From positions 1 through 64,000 of the forward strand of contig JAHBTN010000015.1 of assembly GCA_019638575.1 (NCBI GenBank): 64,000 nucleotides of DNA, in the 5' to 3' direction. The DNA is from Ferruginibacter sp. GTDB taxonomy: Bacteria; Bacteroidota; Bacteroidia; Chitinophagales; Chitinophagaceae. The translations under genes were made by a program, and so were the position numbers. The notes beneath the pieces are model-generated. The model did not search any database. It was given only the letters and a program-made list of their open reading frames with translations, and had not been told where the DNA came from. Positions 34,747 through 43,520 of the stretch are shown in pieces (within the stretch, counting starts at the first letter, position 1; the number at the start of each line of letters is the position of its first letter).

Positions 34747-37215
34747 ATGCAAAACATAGAAAGAAACGAAATGTTTGACCTTGCATACCGCTTTGTAACC
34801 GAAACCAGCGAAAACATTTTTCTTACCGGTAAAGCAGGCACGGGCAAAACAACTTTTTTAAAATATCTTAAAGAGAACAGCACCAAAAATATAATTGTGG
34901 CGGCGCCAACCGGCGTGGCTGCTATTAATGCCGGGGGCGTAACATTACATAGTTTGTTCCAGTTGCCCTTTCTTCCTTTTTTACCAACAAAAATCAATAA
35001 GGAGGAATTACTGGCTAAAATAAAATTCAACAAACAGCGGCTTGCCCTATTACGCAAAATGGAGCTGCTGGTAATTGATGAAGTTAGTATGGTGCGTTGC
35101 GATGTGATGGATGCTATTGATACCATTTTAAAACATGCCCGTAGAAATTACCAACTGCCGTTTGGTGGCACACAAATATTATTCATTGGCGACCTGTACC
35201 AATTGCCTCCTGTTGCCCAAAATATTGAATGGAGTATCTTAAATGAATATTACGAATCGCCGTTTTTTTTCGACAGTATAGTTGTTAAAGAGCAATCGCC
35301 TTTACTGATTGAGTTAGACAAGATTTACCGACAAAACGAACAAAGTTTTGTAAGGTTACTCAATAAAATTAGAAATAATGATATGGATGCAGATGATTTT
35401 GAAGACCTTCATACAAGATATTTTCCACATTTCAACCCGGCTTCTGATGAAAAATATATCACACTCACATCTCATAATAAACAGGCCGATAAGATAAACG
35501 AAGTTAAGTTGTATAATTTAAACAGTTCTTCATTTTTGTACAAGGCAAAAATAGAAGATGAGTTTCCTGAAAATTTATACCCGGTAGAACAAGAGCTTGA
35601 ATTAAAGGAAGGCGCCCAGGTTATGTTTTTAAAAAACGATGTGATACAAAAAAGATATTTCAACGGTAAGATTGGTATTGTAAAAGAACTTCAAAACGAA
35701 AAAATAATTGTGGAGTGCGATGGTGCCGAAATTGAAGTAGGATTGGAAACATGGGAAAATACCCGCTATACACTTAACCGTGCAGATGGAAAACTGGAGC
35801 AGGAAACGCTAGGCACTTTTACCCAATATCCATTACGGCTTGCATGGGCCATTACTATACACAAAAGCCAGGGCCTTACTTTTGAAAAAGTAATGATTGA
35901 CGCCGGCGCCGCTTTTAGCAGCGGGCAGGTGTATGTGGCTTTAAGCCGCTGTACAAGCCTGGAAGGGATTGTTTTGATAAGTAAAATACCGGCTACAGCC
36001 ATACATAATAACGATAATGTTTTAAAAGGACAGCAATCGCTTGCTTATAAAGGCAGCCTGGCAGACCGCTTTGCCGCAGCAAGGCAAATATTTACGCAGC
36101 AACTGCTGGAAGATATTTTTTCTTTTGCAGAAATAGCGGCCTGTGCACAGCAACTTGAACAACAAATTAAACTTCACAAAGAAAAAATAAATAAGGAAGC
36201 ATTAGGATGGATAAATGATTTTAATAAGCATTTAACTGCCGATAAAGAAGTGGGCATCAAATTCATTGGTCATATTTCGCATTTGCTGAAGGCAGAAGGC
36301 ATCATAGAAAACAATGCAGCGCTGCAAAAACGAATTACGGATGCGGCCAATCATTTTATTCCAAAACTGGAGCATTATTTAAATGCATTGAAATCGCATC
36401 CCTTAAATACAGAGCACAAAGAAGCAGCCAAGCCTGTTAATGAAAAACTAAATGAGCTTGCTATTGCATTTTACAATGGTATTTATAATATGCAGTATTG
36501 CAGGCAAGCTTTTTCTGTAACAGGTTTTTTGCAGTATAAATTAAAATATACGCTTCCAAAGTTTAATCTTAGTTGCTATGCCAGCGAAGCTGCCGAAACA
36601 ATAAACAGCGACAAAGCCAATGCCGAACTTTATGAAACATTAAAACGCTGGCGCAATATGGTTTGTGCCGAAAGCGGGCAACCCATCTATATGGTTGCCA
36701 ATAAGGCTACATTAAAAGAAATAAGCTTTTACCTTCCATTAAACAAAAAAGACCTGGTGCAAATAAAAGGTTTTGGGAAAGCAAAAGTTGAAAAATACGG
36801 TGATGAGATTTTAGAAGTGGTTGAAAGTTATTGCAGCCGATATGGATTAGAATCAAACATGGCAACGAAAACAATGACTATAAAAAAAGAACGAAATCAT
36901 ATAAACAGCAAAATAAAAACCGATACAAAAACAGTTAGTTTCAATTTATATAAAGAAGGAAAAGATATTACAACCATTGCCAAAGAAAGAAAACTAACTA
37001 ACAGCACCATTGAAGGCCACCTTGCCTGGTTTATTGCTAATGAAGAGATTGACATTAATGAACTGGTAAGCAGTAAAAAGCAAAAACTGGTATTGGAGGC
37101 AGCCGCTGTACATGGAACAGAAAGCCACAAAACATTAATTGAAATGTTACACGGAGAAGTTAGTTATGGTGAATTAAAGATGGTGCTTGCGGCAAATAAA
37201 GCAACAATAAAATAA
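34747..37215 (+). CDS. Pif1-like helicase with HRDC and RecQ-type HTH domains
   Basis: Encodes 822 residues. Superfamily 1B helicase motifs in order: GKAGTGKTTFLKYL (Walker A), VAAPTGVAAINAGGVTLHSL, LLVIDEVSMVR (Walker B), GDLYQLPPVA, and KSQGLTFEKVMIDAG with YVALSRCTSL near the end of the core (about residue 400). An HRDC domain lies at about 640-705, then a C-terminal helix-turn-helix domain (ITTIAKERKLTNSTIEGHLA) of the kind at the C-terminus of RecQ proteins. The fusion gives a Pif1/RRM3 motor the DNA-structure modules of RecQ, so a role in replication-fork or G-quadruplex repair is plausible. Convergent with the astacin gene through a shared terminator. Confidence 0.9.
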   Translation: MQNIERNEMFDLAYRFVTETSENIFLTGKAGTGKTTFLKYLKENSTKNIIVAAPTGVAAINAGGVTLHSLFQLPFLPFLPTKINKEELLAKIKFNKQRLALLRKMELLVIDEVSMVRCDVMDAIDTILKHARRNYQLPFGGTQILFIGDLYQLPPVAQNIEWSILNEYYESPFFFDSIVVKEQSPLLIELDKIYRQNEQSFVRLLNKIRNNDMDADDFEDLHTRYFPHFNPASDEKYITLTSHNKQADKINEVKLYNLNSSSFLYKAKIEDEFPENLYPVEQELELKEGAQVMFLKNDVIQKRYFNGKIGIVKELQNEKIIVECDGAEIEVGLETWENTRYTLNRADGKLEQETLGTFTQYPLRLAWAITIHKSQGLTFEKVMIDAGAAFSSGQVYVALSRCTSLEGIVLISKIPATAIHNNDNVLKGQQSLAYKGSLADRFAAARQIFTQQLLEDIFSFAEIAACAQQLEQQIKLHKEKINKEALGWINDFNKHLTADKEVGIKFIGHISHLLKAEGIIENNAALQKRITDAANHFIPKLEHYLNALKSHPLNTEHKEAAKPVNEKLNELAIAFYNGIYNMQYCRQAFSVTGFLQYKLKYTLPKFNLSCYASEAAETINSDKANAELYETLKRWRNMVCAESGQPIYMVANKATLKEISFYLPLNKKDLVQIKGFGKAKVEKYGDEILEVVESYCSRYGLESNMATKTMTIKKERNHINSKIKTDTKTVSFNLYKEGKDITTIAKERKLTNSTIEGHLAWFIANEEIDINELVSSKKQKLVLEAAAVHGTESHKTLIEMLHGEVSYGELKMVLAANKATIK

Positions 37216-37234
37216 AAATTTATCTATAAATATA

Positions 37235-37271
37235 AATTATAAGGGGCGGCAAGTTGCCGCCCCTTATAATT
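37235..37271. terminator. Bidirectional terminator between helicase and astacin genes
   Basis: AATTATAAGGGGCGGCAA pairs perfectly with TTGCCGCCCCTTATAATT (37235-37252 with 37254-37271), an 18-bp dyad with a GC-rich core and AT-rich ends giving U-runs on both strands. Confidence 0.92.
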
Positions 37272-37287
37272 TTACAAAAAACCTTTT

Positions 37288-38670
37288 TTATTTACCTGGC
37301 ACCGTAACCGGCGATGACAGGAAATTAAATGTTAGTTTTTGATACCTGTTGTTCACCACATCATCCTGGTAAACAGAAAACTCAACTTTTACTTTTTGGC
37401 CTTTCAGGTCGGGCATCTCTTTAAAAGGAAAAAACAGTTCCAGGTTTTTCTTTCCGTTTTTATTAAAGCTTGTATTGGTGCTGGGCATTAGTCTCATCTT
37501 AACGTAAGTGGCAGCCATTTTGTTCCAGCTATAATTTTCGTTTGTGGTAGGTATGTAATACATTCCATCTTCAGTGGTTAGGCGGGCTACAAAATAAACC
37601 GTACCTAATAAAGCGCTTGTCTGAATGTCGAATGATGGATATATCAACAGGCCTTTTTTAACATTGTCTGTTTTTATTTCGCCATAATCAATATTTGTAA
37701 TTTGAATTTTGGGAACAGCCAGTTCAGATATTTTTTTGTCTTTTGGATACAGCGCAGCAATAATTTTTTTATCCCCATCAGATAATTCAGTGTTTGAACC
37801 TACAGTAAAGCCGTCAAGCGTTTGCCAGGCAAGTACGGGATAGTGCATGATGGATAGCGGATCGTAGCTGGTGCCATTGGTGTAAAAAATATCGCTTGCC
37901 TCAAGTACATTAAAATCAACTTTGGCTTTATTCCAGCCCTGGTATTTTGCGTAATATTTATATACCGTATCCTTATTCCATTTTATACCGTTTGGATAGC
38001 TTTGCTCGTGCAACAAACCAAGTGCATGTCCAAATTCATGTGTGGTGGTGCCACGCATTGAACTGTAGTTCCATTTTATGTTAGGGTCTTTAAAAGCTAC
38101 CACATCTTTGTACAGGTCTCCGTAAGTATAATTATTAAAATTAGTTCCTTTGCGTTTAAGGTATTCTAAAAAAGGGCCACCTTTTTTATACTGTTCCACA
38201 TAGGCTTTATAATCTATAAAATCAGAAGTGTCGAGATTTAATGTTTGCAGGTATTGCGGCACATTATTACAGGCAATACCCAGTTGCGAATTGTGGCCAA
38301 GGTTATCATCCCGGCTGCCAAGTTTTACCCTGATGTTTGTTACAGGTGTATTATCGGGCACAAACTTAAAAGTGATGTTGGCATATTGCTCCCAGCTTTT
38401 TGCATATTGCATAATCATGTTGCGTAAGCTTTGGCTGCCCACATCATCCATAAATTTTACGAGGATTACATCACCGTTTTCCCAAATCAGGTCATTATTT
38501 GCAACGCTCCTGCCCTGGGTTGTATCTATTGCAGTTGGCAATAATGCGCTACCCATCAGGGTTGTACAAGGCGCCTTAAAAGGCATAGAGCCTTTAAGTG
38601 ATTTTTTTTGAGCCTGTACAACAATGTTCAAAAACATCAGCACCATCATCATTAAAAAAACCTTTTTCAT
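37288..38670 (-). CDS. Secreted astacin-type (M12A) zinc metalloprotease
   Basis: Encodes 460 residues. Signal peptide (first 20 residues, ending near VVQAQ), then a protease domain of about 280 residues. HEFGHALGLLHEQ supplies zinc ligands H211, H215, H221 and catalytic E212, and a Met-turn is visible as SIMHYP. This is the astacin layout. A C-terminal beta domain of about 140 residues (from KISELAVPKI) has no known name. The gene is 70 bp downstream of the TPR-CHAT gene on the same strand, with no obvious terminator between, so caspase, TPR-CHAT and this protease may share one transcript. Confidence 0.88.
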   Translation of the reverse strand: MKKVFLMMMVLMFLNIVVQAQKKSLKGSMPFKAPCTTLMGSALLPTAIDTTQGRSVANNDLIWENGDVILVKFMDDVGSQSLRNMIMQYAKSWEQYANITFKFVPDNTPVTNIRVKLGSRDDNLGHNSQLGIACNNVPQYLQTLNLDTSDFIDYKAYVEQYKKGGPFLEYLKRKGTNFNNYTYGDLYKDVVAFKDPNIKWNYSSMRGTTTHEFGHALGLLHEQSYPNGIKWNKDTVYKYYAKYQGWNKAKVDFNVLEASDIFYTNGTSYDPLSIMHYPVLAWQTLDGFTVGSNTELSDGDKKIIAALYPKDKKISELAVPKIQITNIDYGEIKTDNVKKGLLIYPSFDIQTSALLGTVYFVARLTTEDGMYYIPTTNENYSWNKMAATYVKMRLMPSTNTSFNKNGKKNLELFFPFKEMPDLKGQKVKVEFSVYQDDVVNNRYQKLTFNFLSSPVTVPGK

Positions 38671-38740
38671 AATTGTTGTTTTTTGTTATTAAAATTAAAT
38701 TTTTAAAAATTTATAGCAATACCCAACAGCCGGTATTTAC

Positions 38741-41700
38741 TTACCGCCAGTCGCCGTATAAAACAAATGCTCCCCAATAATTAGGATGACTAAAGCGAGG
38801 GTTTTGGCTTAGTTTAACCTGTGCCTGCCGCAACGCTTCTGCTTTATCCATAGATGCAGACGATGACAGGTTTTCATAAAAATACTGCATTAATAATCCT
38901 GTGGGTTCATCGGCCACTTTCCATAAACTTGCAACAACTGTTTTTACATTGCTTACCAAAAAAGAATTTGCAGGCGATATGTTCCATCCTTTTACCAACT
39001 GTTTGCTTACTGCTGTTTGGCAAGCCGATAAAATAACCATGTTACAGTCTCTTATACCAAGGCTTTGTATTTCACGCATGGTTAATCTTCCGTTATTACC
39101 GTTGCTTGTATCTTTATCCGGCAAAAGTTTAAGGTACGATTGCGAATAATCTGTTGAATAATTTAAAACGCCATGCGTGGCAAAATGTATATATTTTTTT
39201 TGCTGCAGGCTTTGTTTAGCCATACTTTCGGTTGCTCTTGCATCGGCATATATGGTTGAATCGGAACCAAGAATTTTTCCAATCTCTTTCACTTCATCAA
39301 TATTATAATTTAAGGTTGCATCCGGAACACCAAATGCTGCAAAAGATGCAAAGTTTGGCTTTGCCTCTTCATTTTGATTGTTAAATATCGACATCTTGTT
39401 AGTATAAAAAATACTGTAGTCTTCAATCAAAAATTTAAAATTATTGCTTGCTGTTTTTTTACCCAGGCACTGAAAAGGCATATTGCTGAAAACTCCCGAA
39501 GGGATGATACATAATTTCTTTTTCCCTTTAATTTTATCAGCAACGGTTGCAATCAGTATATTGTACAGGTCGCCCGATACATCTTTAAACTCGGCCTTGC
39601 TGGCCGGTTCATCTTCATCTACCGGTTCTGAACGTACAGCCAAAGCGCCTGTACCAGTCTGTTTGTCGGTATTTTTTATTGCATCAATAAAAGCATTTAT
39701 TTTAGGTGCAACATCAACCGTCATGGTATCAACCGAAAGTTTTTCATTGGTTAACGAAAATATCATCAGGTTATCATTATTGAGCAGGTATAACAGAACC
39801 GCCGCATCGGCAGGAATCTTGCCTTTATAATTATTAAACTCATCTGCATTACTCTTACTAAAATAGATACTAAGTTCAGGATACTTTTCCACTACATCCT
39901 GTAAAAAATTATTGTAATTGGCTTCCTGTATTTCTATCTTTTTAAGAGTTTCTGCTTTTGCTACCCCATCTTGTTTTTCTAAAGTATTTTCCAATGCTTT
40001 TTTTGCCTGTTGCATCGAAAGCAATTTTTTTAATGCTTCGTTTTTTTCTTCATTATTTGATGAAGATGCTATGGAGCCCGATAATTCTTTTATACCGGCA
40101 ATATTACTACGGTTTGCATAAGCCCAGGCTTCCTTTATATTTCCCAGGTTGTAATAGGCAAATGTTATTTTATTATATAAATCCGATTTGCGGGGGTCGT
40201 TATTAAAAATCTTCCTGGCGTCTTCTCCGCCATAAAGGTTTTCGGCATTTTTATCTAACAAGGTAACCGCTTTTTTAAAATAGTTTATGGCGCTGTCGAA
40301 ACTGTTTTGATTAAAATATATAAGCCCCAGTTGATAATAAGGCTCCCAACCACTTACTATCTTATAATCTTCAACAATTTTTGTTGCCTGTGCAAAATCA
40401 TTTTTTGCTTCCTGTGTTTTTCCCTTGTCTTTATTTATTTGTCCCAGGTAATTAAATGCATCAATAGCTTTTTCTTTTTCGCCGCTGCTGTTTGCATATT
40501 CTGCCGCATATTCAAAATATGGCAGGGATTTTTCGGTTTTTTTTGTTTCGTAATACAATTTACCCAGGCTAAGCGCCATGCCCGAAGCTATCCTGTTAAG
40601 TTTTTTTTCTTTTGCCTTTGGAAAAACATCTAACAGGTTTTTCTCTGCCTCGTCGTATTTTTTAAGATAAAAAAGGTCTTCGGCAATATTTCCAATTGCC
40701 AACAGGTAACTTTCGTCAACCACTCCTTTTTTCAGTTGTTCCAAAGCTTGCCGGTGATATTTTAATGCATTTACATAATCTGTTTGGGTAAAATATACTA
40801 CCCCTATATCGGTTGATACCGTACTCCTGTATTCATTTACCTGCTGGTCAATATAAATACTGTCGGCTATTAAAAACGAATTAATAGATTTTGTGTATTC
40901 GCCCATGCTTTTATACAATGTACCTCGTGATACATAAGCATTTGCTAAACGCAATATGTTGCCCGACCTGGTGAAGATGGCAATGGCACTATCGCTGTTT
41001 TTAAGGCCTTCTTCAAATTCGCCGGTTAGCCCATATAAAAATGATGTTGCCTCAAGCGAAGAGCCTTGTGCAATATTATTATTTGTGGCCTGTGCCAGCG
41101 CTATGGCTTTATTCAACATTTCTTTTGATTTTGGAAAATTTCCCATAGATATGTTGATTTCCGAAATATTGTTTAGTTGCCATATTACAGCTGACTGGCT
41201 AATTGTATCATAAACCTGAACAGCTTTGCTGTAATAATATAATGCGCTATCAAGCTCTGATTGCACTTTAAAACCATAGCCTCTTATCACCATACAATCG
41301 CCAAAGCTTTGTGCAGTATTTAGCTGTTTACTTATATCAAGGCATTTTTTATATAGTTTATTTCCCCCAGTAATATTATTTGATCGGTAGGCAAGGTTTG
41401 CCAACGACCCGGTGGCATCAAAAAGGTAACCGGTATTTTTTGTACTGTCGCTTAATTGCCTGCAAGCCATAAAATAATTGCGTGCTTTTACCGAGTCAAT
41501 ATCATACCAGGCATTACCCAAGTTAAAAAGCGCTTCTACTGTTGATTTGCTATCAACGCCTTTTGCCTTTTCGAAATACTCAACAGCCATTTTGTTGTTC
41601 TCATCATAATAAAAAACTTTCCCTTTTTTATTATAAGTTTCTGCAAGGCCCGAACTGTCTTTTAACTGTAAATAAAATACAGCAGCAGAATCATAAGCAG

Positions 41701-43507
41701 CCAGTGCTTCATTTTTTAAGCCGCTTTTTAAATATAATTCACCAATACTTTTCCATGATTTTGCCTGGCCTAATGCGTTGTTGGCTTTTTTACGAAGTGC
41801 TATTGAGCTTTTATGTGCAAGAATAGCCGAATCATATTTTCCAAGCTCCCAATAACAACTGCCTGTTAAAGATTTTGAATAACCGGCATTGTTATCATCG
41901 CCTACAAACAATAACATTTGACGTGCCGAATCGGCGTGTGCTATACTTTGATAATATTTACCAAGCAGGTAATAACTATAAGCAATATCGTTTTGCACTT
42001 TTGCCCAGTTAAGTGAATCTAAATTTGCCCTGTATATAATGGCTGCTTTAGCAAAAGAATCCAGGGCATTGTTTGGTTTTCCCTGGTCGTTGTTAACCTG
42101 GCCAATAAAAGTAAAATACTCTGCATTCTTCTTTATAGATCCATAACTGTTTATTCCTTTATTTAATTGGATGAGCTTAGCATACAGGGCAAGCGCTTCT
42201 CCGTAATTTCCTTCTTGATAGTAAAGCGACCCGGCATATTCATATCGTTTTTGCCAGTTACTGTTATAAACATTTGTGGTTATTTTGGGTTTATAGGCTT
42301 CCAGTTTATCCTCAAATTGTTTAAGTAAAATTTTAGCCGGGGTTGATTGGTTGGTTTTATATAAGCAAAATATTTTTTTAGAAATTGCAGCCAGTTCAAA
42401 TTCATATTGATTGGCCAGCTGTGCATATTTTATTGCTGAATCGCATAACGAAATGGCTACTTCATACCTGTCTTGCTTTTGATTTATTTCTGCTTCATAA
42501 ACCCATGCAAGCGATTTGCCCCCGGTATCATTTACAGCGTAAGCAATAGTTTTTATAAAATCATTAAAACTGGCTGCATTAACAAAATCGTCTGCTGCAA
42601 GATATTTCTCTACATCTGCCACAAATTTTAAACAATAAGAATCTTCAACAATACGCTTTTTATAAAGCGCCAATTTTTCCAAAAACAACTTATTATTCTT
42701 ATATATAGAAAATAGCGCTTTTTTAACTTCGGTGGGGCTAATGGGCGCCTTGTTAATGAGCCAGGTGGCAAAGGTTTCGTTTAGTTTAAAATCGTTTGCC
42801 ATGTATTTGCCAGGATAGTCATTTACAAATTTTAAAAAACTTTCAATATCTGTTTTTTTTGCATCCCGTAAAACCTCTAAAACTGTTTTTCCTGCATAAC
42901 TGCCTTCTTTCATTTTACCTGTAACGCTTTCGGGCAGGCCCTCCATATCTTTTAACATTTCGTAAGAGTCAGCACAGTCTTTTAACATGATTGCATATAT
43001 AGAGTCTTCCAAATTTTTTCCATCGTTGTAAACAAGGTTTGGTAACGAGTAAAATTTTTTCCTGTTGGCATTGGTAAAGTAAATGTTATTAAATGCCAGT
43101 TGTGAAAAAATACTGCGGTTGGTAATTGCGGGCACATGAACTTTTAATGCCACCATATCGCCACTTCTTAATTTTTCGCTGTCGTTATCAAGCAATATTA
43201 TGCAGGCAATAACACTATCAGACTTTACCACACGGCCCGATCCGATAGATTTAAAATCTCTGCTTTCATTAGCATTTTCTGCAGTTTTTTCATATGCCTG
43301 GTAAGCAGTTGCCTCATCGCCCTTTTTTACACCCAGGCCTTTGGCCCCATCAATAAATACAATCATGGTATCATTTTGGGGATACACATAATATATCTTA
43401 AAATAAAGTTCTTTTATTTCTGTATTGGTATTTGTTTGTGCATAGCTGCCGGCTGATGCAAAAAGAAAAAAGAAAAAAAAGCAATATTTTTTTATTGATC
43501 TATTCAC
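38741..43507 (-). CDS. Exported TPR-CHAT caspase-like protein
   Basis: Encodes 1588 residues. Signal peptide (MNRSIKKYCFFFFFLFASAGS), a beta domain at about 30-130 with KGLGVKKGDEATAY, then a long array of TPR hairpins (roughly 330-1180, e.g. AIINYFKKAVTLLDKNAENL-type units), and a C-terminal CHAT domain. The CHAT protease dyad is intact: H1445 in YIHFATHGVL and C1496 in MVILSACQTA, with SLWKVADEPT and HPNYWGAFVLYGD after it. CHAT proteases are caspase relatives usually activated through their repeat array. Here a signal peptide sends it out of the cytoplasm, unlike the intracellular CRISPR-linked TPR-CHAT. It follows an exported caspase gene by 13 bp. Confidence 0.9.
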   Translation of the reverse strand: MNRSIKKYCFFFFFLFASAGSYAQTNTNTEIKELYFKIYYVYPQNDTMIVFIDGAKGLGVKKGDEATAYQAYEKTAENANESRDFKSIGSGRVVKSDSVIACIILLDNDSEKLRSGDMVALKVHVPAITNRSIFSQLAFNNIYFTNANRKKFYSLPNLVYNDGKNLEDSIYAIMLKDCADSYEMLKDMEGLPESVTGKMKEGSYAGKTVLEVLRDAKKTDIESFLKFVNDYPGKYMANDFKLNETFATWLINKAPISPTEVKKALFSIYKNNKLFLEKLALYKKRIVEDSYCLKFVADVEKYLAADDFVNAASFNDFIKTIAYAVNDTGGKSLAWVYEAEINQKQDRYEVAISLCDSAIKYAQLANQYEFELAAISKKIFCLYKTNQSTPAKILLKQFEDKLEAYKPKITTNVYNSNWQKRYEYAGSLYYQEGNYGEALALYAKLIQLNKGINSYGSIKKNAEYFTFIGQVNNDQGKPNNALDSFAKAAIIYRANLDSLNWAKVQNDIAYSYYLLGKYYQSIAHADSARQMLLFVGDDNNAGYSKSLTGSCYWELGKYDSAILAHKSSIALRKKANNALGQAKSWKSIGELYLKSGLKNEALAAYDSAAVFYLQLKDSSGLAETYNKKGKVFYYDENNKMAVEYFEKAKGVDSKSTVEALFNLGNAWYDIDSVKARNYFMACRQLSDSTKNTGYLFDATGSLANLAYRSNNITGGNKLYKKCLDISKQLNTAQSFGDCMVIRGYGFKVQSELDSALYYYSKAVQVYDTISQSAVIWQLNNISEINISMGNFPKSKEMLNKAIALAQATNNNIAQGSSLEATSFLYGLTGEFEEGLKNSDSAIAIFTRSGNILRLANAYVSRGTLYKSMGEYTKSINSFLIADSIYIDQQVNEYRSTVSTDIGVVYFTQTDYVNALKYHRQALEQLKKGVVDESYLLAIGNIAEDLFYLKKYDEAEKNLLDVFPKAKEKKLNRIASGMALSLGKLYYETKKTEKSLPYFEYAAEYANSSGEKEKAIDAFNYLGQINKDKGKTQEAKNDFAQATKIVEDYKIVSGWEPYYQLGLIYFNQNSFDSAINYFKKAVTLLDKNAENLYGGEDARKIFNNDPRKSDLYNKITFAYYNLGNIKEAWAYANRSNIAGIKELSGSIASSSNNEEKNEALKKLLSMQQAKKALENTLEKQDGVAKAETLKKIEIQEANYNNFLQDVVEKYPELSIYFSKSNADEFNNYKGKIPADAAVLLYLLNNDNLMIFSLTNEKLSVDTMTVDVAPKINAFIDAIKNTDKQTGTGALAVRSEPVDEDEPASKAEFKDVSGDLYNILIATVADKIKGKKKLCIIPSGVFSNMPFQCLGKKTASNNFKFLIEDYSIFYTNKMSIFNNQNEEAKPNFASFAAFGVPDATLNYNIDEVKEIGKILGSDSTIYADARATESMAKQSLQQKKYIHFATHGVLNYSTDYSQSYLKLLPDKDTSNGNNGRLTMREIQSLGIRDCNMVILSACQTAVSKQLVKGWNISPANSFLVSNVKTVVASLWKVADEPTGLLMQYFYENLSSSASMDKAEALRQAQVKLSQNPRFSHPNYWGAFVLYGDWR

Positions 43508-43520
43508 CGGTTTTGGGTAA

